Assembly: GCF_000165485.1 (NCBI RefSeq)
Contig: NC_014623.1
Location: 1,941,501 to 2,005,500 of the forward strand
Length of the DNA stretch: 64,000 nt
Source: Stigmatella aurantiaca DW4/3-1
Lineage (GTDB): Bacteria > Myxococcota > Myxococcia > Myxococcales > Myxococcaceae
Direction: 5' to 3'
Each line of letters begins with the position of its first letter. Position 1 is the stretch's first letter. The position numbers and the translations under genes were made by a program. The notes under the pieces were generated by a model. That model had not been told where the DNA came from and searched no databases. It saw nothing but the letters and a program-made list of their open reading frames with translations. Below, piece after piece: positions 16,580 to 25,340 of this stretch.

Positions 16580-19489
16580 TTACGGCTGGGCGGTCCGCCC
16601 CGCGCGGGCGGTCTTGGCCTGAGTGCTCACCGGCTTCTTGGCGCTGACCACGGTCACCTTGCGCGTCACCTGGGCGGTGAAGGGCACGGGGGTGGCGGAG
16701 TCCTGGACGGTGTACGTCAAGGTATAGATCCCCGGGACATCGGTGTTCAGCGTTCCGGTGCGGACGACGGCCTGGTCCAGGTTGCCGTAGCAGAGGTCGG
16801 ACGAGGACGCGCCCGGGTCGCTGAAGCCCGCGCCGGCGGTGACCGTGACTTCCGCGGGGCCATTGAGCGTCAGGGTGGGAGGCAGGGTGTCCTTCACCAC
16901 CACGGTGCGGGTGAGCTCCGCGGAATGCCACCAGCTGTCGGAGACCTGGTACTTCACCGCGTAGGTGCCCTCGGCCGAGGTGTTCGGGCCTGGCCCGTGG
17001 TCATCGGGATCGTCCTTGCCAGGGATGCCATCGCCATCGTCGTCCCCGGAGTTGAACTTGATGACCGGAAGCGGTCCCTCGCAGTCGTCGGTGGCGACGG
17101 CACCTGGGTCGACATAGGGGCTCGTGCCACACTCCAGCGCCATGACCTCCTCGCCCCGCAGCGTCAGCGAGGGGAGGGTCTCATCGTTGATCTTCACGAT
17201 GCGGACGGGGGAGGTGGCCTGATTGCCGGCGTCGTCCGTCACGCTGTAGGTGACTTCGGAATTGGGCTTCATGGAATGGAAGCCATGCACCTGGAGGCGC
17301 GCGGTGAGATCTCCCACGCAGGTGTCCGAAGCCGTCACGTCCTGGGGCAGCGCGTCGCCGCAGTTCAGCTCCAGGAACGAAGGGCCCGCCAGCGTCAGCT
17401 CGGGCGGGGTGACGTCCACCACCTTCAAGGCCGCCGTGCAGACGGCGCTGGACAGTCCGTCCGAGACGGTCAAGGTGATGGTCTGCGAGCCGGGGCCGAA
17501 CACCCCCGTCGAGGGGCTGTAGTTCCGGGTCAGCGGCAGGGGATAGTCGTCCGGATCATAGCTGCCGTTGTCCACCGGCGCGCTCGTGGCGCTGTAAGTG
17601 GCCCGGCACGTCCGCGCATCGGCCTTCAGCGTGACGTCCTTGCACATGGCCACGGGCGCGAGGTTGTCGTCGCCGCACCGCAGCCGCAGGTCCTTGGACA
17701 GGCTGTTGTTGTCCTCGCGGCACTCCGTCACGACCCCTTCGTTGGAGCCGTTGTCATCCGCCCGGGCGAAGTACGGCTCGGTCTGAGAGGTGGCCGTCGT
17801 CTCCAGCCCGACCTCCACGCTGGCGCCCGCGGGCAGTGGGCTCGCCAGTCCGGCCACGCCCAGCAAGGTGCCGCCCGTGGAGGGCGAGCCCCTGTAGAAG
17901 GAGATCGGCGTTCCTGCCGGCGCGCTCGCATCTCCCTGGTTGAGGACCGTGGCGACGATGCGGGGGGGAGCGCCGGGCAAATCGCAGGCCAGGGCGAGCG
18001 CCGTGAGGGTGAGATCCGGCACCGCGAAGGGGTTCACGCCATTGCCCTGCGTGTTGGCGCGGAAGGTGTTGAGGCCCTTGGAGAGCCAGTTGGTGGCGGG
18101 GTGGGCGGGGAGGGTGCCGTCGCTGTTCACATGGGTGACGGAGTAGGCGTGCTGGTTCCAGATGCGGCGCGTGTTCACCCAGGCGCCCGTCTTCTCCCGG
18201 TACACGCGGATGCCCGCCACGCCCGAGATGGTGGAGTTGTTGGAGGGCACGACGAGCTCCGCGTGGTTGTCGCCGTCCACATCCACGGCGATCGCGTTCT
18301 CGAAGGCGATCGCCGAACTGTGCGTCAGCGACACGCGCACCGCGCCGGTCTGCCCGTCGTAGATGCGCAGCCGCGTCTGGTCCGCGGCGATGATTTCCGT
18401 CTTGCCGTCCCCGTCGAAGTCGAACGCCGAGGAGCTGGCCGCCCCCAAGTTGGAGCCCTGGATGGGGCTGGTCCACTTCACGGTGCCGTCCGTTTCAATC
18501 ACCGTGTAGCGAGCGCTGCCCGCCACGCCAATTTCGGGTTGGCCATCGTGGTCGAAGTCCGCGATCGTGGGCGCGCCCCCGGCGCCGCCGCCTTGCAGGC
18601 TCACGCGCCACTTGGGCGTGCAGTCGCTGTCCATCAGCGCCACGATGCCGCCCGAGACGATGACCACCTCGCCGGCGGGATCGGCATCGAAGTTGCCTAC
18701 GCCCGCGAGCCCCTGGCCCATGTCCGGGTGGGTGCACCGCAACGCGCCATCGTGCTCGTAGATGCTGCGGCCGTTGATGACCTCTTGCAGGCCATCCCCG
18801 TCCAGGTCCGCCGCGAACGAGATGGGGCCGAAGGAGCTGTGGCCCCCCGTGCCATCACTGCCCGTCCACTTCAGGGCGCCGGTGGAGGTGAACACGTGGT
18901 TGCCGTTGAGGATCTCCACGTTTCCGTCGCCGTCCAGGTCCGCCAGGGACGGGCCTCCCCAGGAGTTGGTGGAGCCCGTGGTGCGGAACTTGAAGGTGCC
19001 GTCGTGCTCGAAGCAGAGGACGCCGATGCCGTCCTCGGGCACGGCGCACAGCTCCACCTTGCCGTCGTGGTCGATGTCGCCCGCGGCGATCTGGGCCGAG
19101 CCCCGGACGCGGTAGGCGGGGTTCGTCACCGTCCACAGCTCCGCGCCCGTGGCCCCATTCAGCGCGCGCAGCAGGCCGTTGGTTTGCGAGTTGCTGCCGG
19201 AGAAGGAGCTGAAGACGACGTCCGGGGTGCCATCTTGGTTTACATCCACCACCACGGGGGTGGCCATCACTTGCCGGGAGTCCGGCTGGGTGGTGCTGCC
19301 CGTCCACTCCCACTTCAACTCGGCCTGGAAGCTGGGGGCGGTGGGAGGAAGGAGCACACATTGCTCCTGGAGGGCCGCGCGCTGCTGTCCCGCCTCCTGC
19401 GGGAGGGGAGGCGGGGCGGTTTCAGACCCACAGGCGATCATGGCCAAGGTGGTTACAACACCGATACGTTCACTTAGGACTCGAATCAC
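16580..19489 (-). CDS. lipoprotein with FG-GAP/VCBS propeller and Ig-like (DUF5011, HYR) domains
   Basis: A 969-residue surface protein. The GTG at 19489 follows GGGAG and opens a lipoprotein signal (LAMIACGS). Residues ~50-420 carry repeated calcium-type loops such as DVNQDGTPDVVF, DIDHDGKVELCA and DFDHDGQPEIGV (FG-GAP beta-propeller). Then comes a CARDB-like segment (~470-570) and four or five Ig-like modules, including a HYR module and DUF5011 modules with DPGAVATDDC and DPGASSSDLC. The C-terminal modules belong to the same family as the repeats at 51882-64000. A calcium-dependent adhesin or matrix role is inferred. Confidence 0.8.
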   Translation of the reverse strand: MIRVLSERIGVVTTLAMIACGSETAPPPLPQEAGQQRAALQEQCVLLPPTAPSFQAELKWEWTGSTTQPDSRQVMATPVVVDVNQDGTPDVVFSSFSGSNSQTNGLLRALNGATGAELWTVTNPAYRVRGSAQIAAGDIDHDGKVELCAVPEDGIGVLCFEHDGTFKFRTTGSTNSWGGPSLADLDGDGNVEILNGNHVFTSTGALKWTGSDGTGGHSSFGPISFAADLDGDGLQEVINGRSIYEHDGALRCTHPDMGQGLAGVGNFDADPAGEVVIVSGGIVALMDSDCTPKWRVSLQGGGAGGAPTIADFDHDGQPEIGVAGSARYTVIETDGTVKWTSPIQGSNLGAASSSAFDFDGDGKTEIIAADQTRLRIYDGQTGAVRVSLTHSSAIAFENAIAVDVDGDNHAELVVPSNNSTISGVAGIRVYREKTGAWVNTRRIWNQHAYSVTHVNSDGTLPAHPATNWLSKGLNTFRANTQGNGVNPFAVPDLTLTALALACDLPGAPPRIVATVLNQGDASAPAGTPISFYRGSPSTGGTLLGVAGLASPLPAGASVEVGLETTATSQTEPYFARADDNGSNEGVVTECREDNNSLSKDLRLRCGDDNLAPVAMCKDVTLKADARTCRATYSATSAPVDNGSYDPDDYPLPLTRNYSPSTGVFGPGSQTITLTVSDGLSSAVCTAALKVVDVTPPELTLAGPSFLELNCGDALPQDVTASDTCVGDLTARLQVHGFHSMKPNSEVTYSVTDDAGNQATSPVRIVKINDETLPSLTLRGEEVMALECGTSPYVDPGAVATDDCEGPLPVIKFNSGDDDGDGIPGKDDPDDHGPGPNTSAEGTYAVKYQVSDSWWHSAELTRTVVVKDTLPPTLTLNGPAEVTVTAGAGFSDPGASSSDLCYGNLDQAVVRTGTLNTDVPGIYTLTYTVQDSATPVPFTAQVTRKVTVVSAKKPVSTQAKTARAGRTAQP

Positions 19490-19688
19490 GATGGACTCCC
19501 GGTAATTTTTTCTGCCCCGGATTGGCGGCAGTTCCAAGAGCTACGCTTTTTTACGCTTTCCGCGCAATTGTATATTTCCACGGTAAACAAAGCGTCATAA
19601 ATGAAGCATTCAGATTTCCGACTTCCAGCGTCGAGGTGGGCTCGGGTGGGTTGATTCCCATGCGAGGGGCTCCTAAAGGTGCGCCTTG
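19490..19688. promoter_or_regulatory. AT-rich divergent promoter region
   Basis: This 199-bp spacer between the FG-GAP lipoprotein gene and the NTP_transf_5-like gene contains runs such as TTTTTTACG and TTGTATATTTCC around 19550-19590. It is much richer in A+T than the flanks and likely holds promoters for both directions. No exact boxes are assigned. Confidence 0.4.
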
Positions 19689-20660
19689 ATGGCGCCCAGC
19701 CTGCTCGACATGTTCCGGAACCTGACCTCCTTCGAGCCGCAGCGTGGCTCGCTTCGCGGTGCACCGTGGGAGGACTTCGTGGACTGGGCCATCGCACAGG
19801 GGCTTGCCCCCCTGGCTGCTTACAATCTGGAGTATCGGCTGGGGGGCGCGGATGCACCGGAATGGGCGCGAGATCGGCTGCTTTCGGTTTACCAGGGCAC
19901 CGTCAACGACAACGTGATGAGGCTGGTCTACTTCAAGCGGCTGGTGAGCGCGCTGGAGGGGCGCAAGCTGCTGCTGCTCGGAGGGGTGGCCTTCGCCGAC
20001 TCGCTCTATCCACACGGTGGTTTTCGCCCGGTGCTGGAGATCCAGATCCTCTTGCGGCGGCTGGACGTGGAGGGCTTCTCGGGCTTCCTGGCGCAACACG
20101 AGTTCCGGCCCGAGCCGGAAGAGGAGCCCAGCGGCGCGACCCGGGTGCTGTCCGATGGGCGCACCCTCATCGCGCTCTTCGCGGACGTGCTGGGGCCCGA
20201 GCGGCGCGAGGATCTCAAGGGCCTCTTCGAGCGGGCGCACCCCCAGAAGCTCTATGGCCCGTCGATCTTCCGGCCGGACTTGGAGGACGCGGTGCTGCTC
20301 GTGTGCTTGGAGCAGGCGCGGCAGGGGTATCAGATGCCGTGGCTGTCCTTCGTGGACCTGCGGGAGCTGGTGACGGGGGCCACCTGGATGGAGGGGCTGT
20401 ACTCGCGGCCGTTGAACGTGGAGGTGCTGAAGGAGCGCGCCCGGGCGTGGCGTCTGGAGCGGGCGCTCTACACCTCGCTGTCGATCCTCGCGCGGCTCTA
20501 CCCGCAGACGGCGGCGCCGGTGGAGGCCGCCCTGCCGCCGCTGCGCCGGGCCACGCGCGAGCTGTTGAACCGGCTGGTGGTGGAGCCCTCGAGCGTGGCG
20601 GGCCGCCGCGCGGCGCTTCGGGGCACGGATCGGCTCCGCCGCCTGTTGACCGGGCAGTGA
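19689..20660 (+). CDS. degenerate NTP_transf_5-like protein (acidic pair missing)
   Basis: A 323-residue protein with the same overall layout as the nucleotidyltransferase-fold protein at 14472: KLLLLGGVAFADSLYPHG aligns with its LKGYGLARRLYPEP. However, the D-x-D metal site is replaced by VLEIQILLRR and LKG by LGG. Downstream regions on carrier/substrate side (EDAVLLVCLEQA, LSFVDLREL) are kept. It is therefore likely a non-catalytic paralog with a structural or regulatory role, or a different chemistry. ATG 19689 is preferred over the adjacent TTG; AAAGGTG is upstream. Confidence 0.65.
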   Translation: MAPSLLDMFRNLTSFEPQRGSLRGAPWEDFVDWAIAQGLAPLAAYNLEYRLGGADAPEWARDRLLSVYQGTVNDNVMRLVYFKRLVSALEGRKLLLLGGVAFADSLYPHGGFRPVLEIQILLRRLDVEGFSGFLAQHEFRPEPEEEPSGATRVLSDGRTLIALFADVLGPERREDLKGLFERAHPQKLYGPSIFRPDLEDAVLLVCLEQARQGYQMPWLSFVDLRELVTGATWMEGLYSRPLNVEVLKERARAWRLERALYTSLSILARLYPQTAAPVEAALPPLRRATRELLNRLVVEPSSVAGRRAALRGTDRLRRLLTGQ

Positions 20661-20761
20661 ATTCCCGGCCCGCCGTGAGGGACGCGCGGCGGGCGGAGAC
20701 TTTCCTGATCCGCCACTCCCGCGTATGAGTCGTGGCGCGCCCCGGGCGCCAGGAGGGTGTC

Positions 20762-22063
20762 ATGCGCATCGCCATCATCGGCACAGGCTACGTGGGGCTC
20801 GTGGCGGGAACCTGCTTCGCGGACTCCGGCAATGAAGTCACCTGCGTGGACATCGACGCGCGGAAGATCCGCCTGTTGCAGGCAGGCGGAATGCCGCTCT
20901 TCGAGCCTGGGCTGGAGGAGCTGATCCGCAAGAACGTGCGGGAGCAGCGGTTGGCGTTCAGCACGGACCTGGCGACGGCGGTGGGCCCCGCCCAGGTGGT
21001 GTTCATCGCGGTGGGCACGCCCGAGGGGGAGTCCGGCGACGCGGATCTCCAGTACGTGCTGGCGGCGGCGGAAGGCATTGGCCAGGCGCTGCGCCAGTAC
21101 ACGGTGGTGGTGGACAAGAGCACGGTGCCCGTGGGGACGGCGGACAAGGTGGCGGAGGTGCTCGCCCGGACGGCGCGGGTGGAGTTCGACGTCGTCTCCA
21201 ACCCGGAGTTCCTCAAGGAGGGGGCCGCGCTGGAGGACTTCCTGAAGCCGGACCGGGTCGTCATCGGGACGGCGTCCGAGCGGGCGCGCCGCCTCATGGG
21301 CGAGCTGTACGCGCCGTTCGTCCGCACGGAGAACCCCATCCTCTACATGGACGCGCGCTCGGCGGAGCTGACGAAGTACGCGGCCAACGCGATGCTGGCC
21401 ACGCGCATCTCGTTCATGAACGACGTGGCGGCGCTCTGCGAGAAGGTGGGCGCGGACGTGGACTTCGTGCGCAAGGCGATGGGGGCGGACCGGCGCATCG
21501 GCTATCCGTTCCTCTTTCCGGGGGTGGGCTACGGCGGCTCGTGCTTCCCGAAGGACGTGAAGGCGCTGGTGGCCACGGGGCGGGAGCACGGCCTGGAACT
21601 GGACCTGCTGCGCGCGGTGGACCGCACCAACGAGCGGCAAAAGAAGCTGCTGGTGACCAAGGCGCTCAAGCACTTCGGCGGTTCGCTCGCGGGGCGCACC
21701 TTTGGCGTGTGGGGGCTCTCGTTCAAGCCAAAGACAGACGACATGCGCGAGGCGCCCTCGCTGGAAGTGATTGAAGGATTGCTGGGAAAAGGCGCGCAGG
21801 TGGTGGCGCATGATCCGGTGGCCGAGCGTGGGGCGAGGCGTTACTTCGGCGAGCGCATCCGCTACGCGGCGCTGCCCTATGACGCCCTGGAAGGCGTGGA
21901 CGCGCTCTGCATCGTCACCGAGTGGAACGAGTTCCGGCACCCGGATTTCGAGCGCATGAAGGCGTTGATGAAGACGCCGGTCATCCTGGATGGACGCAAC
22001 ATCTACGATCCTGAGCGCATGCGCGAGCTGGGCTTCACCTACCTGGGCATCGGCCGGAGGTAA
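20762..22063 (+). CDS. ugd: UDP-glucose 6-dehydrogenase
   Basis: A 433-residue enzyme oxidising UDP-glucose to UDP-glucuronate, a precursor for acidic surface glycans. It has the Rossmann GTGYVG at 7-12, DKSTVPVGTA, FLKEGAALEDF and catalytic Cys261 in GYGGSCFPKD. Lys205 is in AELTKYAANA and the UDP-binding LSFKPKTDDMREAPS is also present. Full length for the UDP-glucose/GDP-mannose dehydrogenase family. AGGAGGG sits about 6 nt before the ATG. The product would feed the polysaccharide made by the surrounding transferases. Confidence 0.95.
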   Translation: MRIAIIGTGYVGLVAGTCFADSGNEVTCVDIDARKIRLLQAGGMPLFEPGLEELIRKNVREQRLAFSTDLATAVGPAQVVFIAVGTPEGESGDADLQYVLAAAEGIGQALRQYTVVVDKSTVPVGTADKVAEVLARTARVEFDVVSNPEFLKEGAALEDFLKPDRVVIGTASERARRLMGELYAPFVRTENPILYMDARSAELTKYAANAMLATRISFMNDVAALCEKVGADVDFVRKAMGADRRIGYPFLFPGVGYGGSCFPKDVKALVATGREHGLELDLLRAVDRTNERQKKLLVTKALKHFGGSLAGRTFGVWGLSFKPKTDDMREAPSLEVIEGLLGKGAQVVAHDPVAERGARRYFGERIRYAALPYDALEGVDALCIVTEWNEFRHPDFERMKALMKTPVILDGRNIYDPERMRELGFTYLGIGRR

Positions 22064-22331
22064 AACGAGACAGGGTGTGTTGGGTGACCGGCGTGTGTCC
22101 CGCAGGTCACGAATCCTTGCTTGGAGAACGGCCGAGAGGACATCGGGCCGAGCGAGGAGTCCGATGCTCCGGGGATGGACCGCACTTTCGTGTCTTTCAC
22201 GACGTATGACTCAGTGCGGCGCAGAGCTGTGACTTGTCTCTCGTGTGTCATCGCTCCACAATCCGTCCCCCTTCCCGGTGATCTTCTTCCTGGTTCGGCT
22301 GTTAACCCCCGTTCCCCAGAGAGACACATCC

Positions 22332-23408
22332 ATGTCCCAGCTTGTGACGAAGCGCATTCGCTCGGCCGCGATGGCCGTGGTCTTCACCGCCGCACCGGCC
22401 GCCTTCGCGGGCGCCTCGGATACCTCGGACGGCGCGTGCGGCAGCACGTCCGCGGGGTGGAACGCGCCCAATGGTGCGCTCGTGCTCACCCGGGGCAGCG
22501 GCGGCCCCGTGACATCGGTGCTCAGCGGCGTCGGCGAGTACCGGACGCACTCGCTGCTGTCCCATGGCCCTGGCGGTGAGGTGACCCACGAGACGATGTA
22601 CACCCCGGGCACCAACGGCTGGCCCACCTACTGCAGCACGCCCCTGAAGGTGAACGAACTGACGTCCGGCTACCCGGGCGCGGCGCGCATCAACCAGGGG
22701 GCCATCTACCAGTACCTCTACGGTGGCGGCGGGCTCGAGTACATCGCCTACCAACGCAGCCGCTCCTCGGCCGGGTATGACACCAAGGGGGAGACCATCA
22801 CCAATTGGATGCTCCACTCGATGCCCACGGTGGCCACCGCTTCGAAGAAGGATGGGAGCCAGTCGCTCCTGCGCATCAAGGGCGACAATGGTTACCCCCT
22901 CAACTACACGCTGTATCAATACCGTGACCTCGAGAACGTCCACCTGGGGGCGGCCGGCTGGAACAACGGCATGGTGTGTTCGACGATGATCGCCTACGCC
23001 CAGTACAAGGCGGGTTTCGGGCCCGTGTCGGCCTTCACCTACGACCATGCCACGCTGGTGAGCGCGGGCAACTCGCTCTACAACGCGGTCGAAAACGAGT
23101 GCAACACGGGGCTGGGCTTCTGGACCGACATCGGCTCCAAGGCCACCTGCTTCGAGGGCATCTGTGATGATGCCGCGCGGCAGGTTCGCAATTGTATGGC
23201 GGCGGGCCAGTGTGGCACCGACAGCAGCAGCGTCTGGTCCAACATCGCCAATGATCCGAACACGGTATCCCGGTCCATCAGCCCGGACCGGCTCGGGGGC
23301 TGGAGTGGGCACCCGTACTCCGGCGCTGGCACGACCGTCTGGTCCTATGACACCTCGAACACCGTGCAGTGGAACTCGGGCGGCAACGTCTACGGCTGCT
23401 GGTTCTGA
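22332..23408 (+). CDS. secreted protein, possible permuted papain-like (YiiX/NlpC-type) fold
   Basis: A 358-residue exported protein with a Sec signal peptide (cleavage after AAPAAFA). The first half has GALVLTRGSGG and GEYRTHSLLSHGPGG with His73 and His78. The second half has MVCSTMIAYAQYKAG with Cys216. A histidine ahead of a CSxxx[IV]AYA cysteine is the order seen in permuted NlpC/P60 hydrolases such as YiiX. The assignment is by eye only. Several further cysteines could form disulfides. It lies between ugd and the polymerase, so cleavage of cell wall or lipid substrates around the glycan is possible. Confidence 0.5.
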   Translation: MSQLVTKRIRSAAMAVVFTAAPAAFAGASDTSDGACGSTSAGWNAPNGALVLTRGSGGPVTSVLSGVGEYRTHSLLSHGPGGEVTHETMYTPGTNGWPTYCSTPLKVNELTSGYPGAARINQGAIYQYLYGGGGLEYIAYQRSRSSAGYDTKGETITNWMLHSMPTVATASKKDGSQSLLRIKGDNGYPLNYTLYQYRDLENVHLGAAGWNNGMVCSTMIAYAQYKAGFGPVSAFTYDHATLVSAGNSLYNAVENECNTGLGFWTDIGSKATCFEGICDDAARQVRNCMAAGQCGTDSSSVWSNIANDPNTVSRSISPDRLGGWSGHPYSGAGTTVWSYDTSNTVQWNSGGNVYGCWF

Positions 23409-23423
23409 CCAGTGGAGGCGCGC

Positions 23424-24890
23424 GTGAGCCGGAAGCGTCAGGTGGGAGCGGCCGTGCTGGGGGTATGTGCCCTGGCGGTGCTCGGGATCTGGCTGGGGAG
23501 CGGGGAGGCGCCCGCGGCGGTGGCTTCACCGCCTCCGCCCCCCATGCCTGGCCCGAGGCGGATGGCTTCCGAGCCTGACGCCGTGGCCGCGGCGCCCTCC
23601 GCCCCGGAGCGCCCCGTGGTGTCCCCGCCGGCCCCGGCGGATCCGGCCGCGCCCGTGATTGATGAAATCACCGTCGAGAAGAGCGAAGTATGCGAGGGCG
23701 AGGAGAACCTCATCAGCCTGCGGGCGCACACGCCGAATGGGAAGGATGCCTTCCTGCATTACTCGGTGGGAGGGCGGCAGGGGCAGCGCATTCCGGTGCG
23801 CTCGTGGATCGCCGATGACGGGGAGGCTCCGAAGCTCGAGGTGAAGGTGTTCGGGCCTGACGGCAAGGTGACCGTGGCGGACGTGCCACCCTTCACGGTG
23901 AAGCCGTGCAAGCCCGCCCGCTCGGCGTTCATCACCGCGCGGGTGCGGGCCAATACCTGGAGCGAGTTCGAGTTCGAGGCGAAGCTCGTCGAGAACGCGC
24001 AGCCCCAGGGCGGCGTGGCATTCCAGCCCCGCTCCTACGAGTGGACCTTCGGAGATGGGGAGACGGCGGTCACCCAGACGCCGTATGCGCTGCACAGCTA
24101 CGAGGGGCGCAAGCAGGACACGATGTTCTCCCACCTCCTGGTCGAGGTGAGGGTGCGGGGAGACGGGGGCGAACCCGTGGTGGGGCGTACCGCGCTCCAG
24201 CTTGTCAATCCGGCCTTCGAGGATCTGGCCACCAAGGGCGTGGTGACGCTCTTGGTGCAGTTCACGCCGCGCTTCCCGGAACTGGGCAGCGATGGGGTGG
24301 TGCGCCAGAAGGTGCGGCTGTTTCACCACCAGGATCGCCCCGTCTTCATCCACAACGCGCTGCGGTTCCGCCACCGCATGGCCCCCACCGAGCCCACCGG
24401 GCATCAGGTGGTGGATCCCTCGGCGCTGCTCGGCGCGAGCACCGTTCCTCCGGGCCGTGGGCTGGAATTCGAGATCCAACTGGACACGCGCAAGGAACCG
24501 GACGTGTTCTCGATGGAGTACTCCCTGGAGGGCAAGGACTCGGAAGGCCGCCCCGTCCGGGGAGCGTTCTCGGTGATGCGGCCGCCGGCTCGGCCCACGC
24601 GGGAGAACAGCCACCCGGTGGAGGATCCGCTGCTCAAGGCGAAGATCCTCGAGGCGCGCAAGCTCCTCAACCGGCCCTATGTGACGGATGAGGACCTGTG
24701 GCAGCTCCAGCGCCAGGGGAAGTTCGCGGACCTCGAGGCGCGTGCTCAGGCCGCGCAGGGGACGCAGCGCCCGGAAGAGGGACGGGAGGTGCCAGCGAAG
24801 GACCCGGGGCTTCCGCCCCCAGGCCCGACCGCTCCGCCCGGAGCGCTGGACGGACGGACCTCCGCGCCCCCGAAGCCCCGGGCACCGTGA
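23424..24890 (+). CDS. membrane-anchored hypothetical protein with PKD-like domain
   Basis: A 488-residue protein with an N-terminal membrane helix (about 7-24), then an Ala/Pro-rich linker to ~75 and beta-rich extracellular modules. YEWTFGDGETAVTQTPYALHSY resembles a PKD repeat; I cannot name the others. The last ~50 residues are Pro-rich and low in complexity. GTG 23424 is chosen because GGAGG lies just upstream; GTG 23412 is the alternative. It follows the papain-like gene by 15 nt and is probably co-transcribed with it. Function unknown. Confidence 0.65.
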   Translation: MSRKRQVGAAVLGVCALAVLGIWLGSGEAPAAVASPPPPPMPGPRRMASEPDAVAAAPSAPERPVVSPPAPADPAAPVIDEITVEKSEVCEGEENLISLRAHTPNGKDAFLHYSVGGRQGQRIPVRSWIADDGEAPKLEVKVFGPDGKVTVADVPPFTVKPCKPARSAFITARVRANTWSEFEFEAKLVENAQPQGGVAFQPRSYEWTFGDGETAVTQTPYALHSYEGRKQDTMFSHLLVEVRVRGDGGEPVVGRTALQLVNPAFEDLATKGVVTLLVQFTPRFPELGSDGVVRQKVRLFHHQDRPVFIHNALRFRHRMAPTEPTGHQVVDPSALLGASTVPPGRGLEFEIQLDTRKEPDVFSMEYSLEGKDSEGRPVRGAFSVMRPPARPTRENSHPVEDPLLKAKILEARKLLNRPYVTDEDLWQLQRQGKFADLEARAQAAQGTQRPEEGREVPAKDPGLPPPGPTAPPGALDGRTSAPPKPRAP

Positions 24891-24911
24891 GGGCAGGGCC
24901 CGCGGACTGCT

Positions 24912-25184
24912 TCAGCGGGACAGGCCGCAGGCCGCCTTGCCTTCGTCGGTTTCGATCTTCCGGCAGTCGCACGTCTCCAGCTTCTGCTCGCACAGGGCCT
25001 CGTCGTCCGCGGTGGGCTCGGTGCGGGCCTCGGAGTTGGCGGCGATCTGGACGCACTGCTCCCGGGCGACGGAGCTGACGGCGCAGTCACACAGCTTCTC
25101 GGACAGCTCCCGGCAGGGCCCCTTGCAGCCAAACAGGCCAAGGAGGGCGGCGGACAGCACGGTGGTTGCGGCAAGGCGGCGCAT
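24912..25184 (-). CDS. small cysteine-rich lipoprotein
   Basis: A 90-residue lipoprotein: signal peptide MRRLAATTVLSAALLGLFGC with lipobox Cys20, followed by eight more cysteines (CRELSEKLCDC, QCVQ, LCEQKLETCDC, AACG) that could form four disulfides. No family recognised. It is convergent with the preceding gene and divergent from the polymerase gene. A GTG 27 nt upstream is an alternative start. Confidence 0.6.
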   Translation of the reverse strand: MRRLAATTVLSAALLGLFGCKGPCRELSEKLCDCAVSSVAREQCVQIAANSEARTEPTADDEALCEQKLETCDCRKIETDEGKAACGLSR

Positions 25185-25340
25185 GGGCGGGCCGAAGATG
25201 CCAGATGTCACTCCGGATGCAAGCGGCCCGCTTCACGAAGCGGTGCTCTTTCGGGGGGGGGCCGCCTGGCCGCCCCTCGTCCTTGAACGGGGGGCGGAAG
25301 AGGCATTCACGAGGGCCCGTGCGATAGTCGCGGCGCCGTC

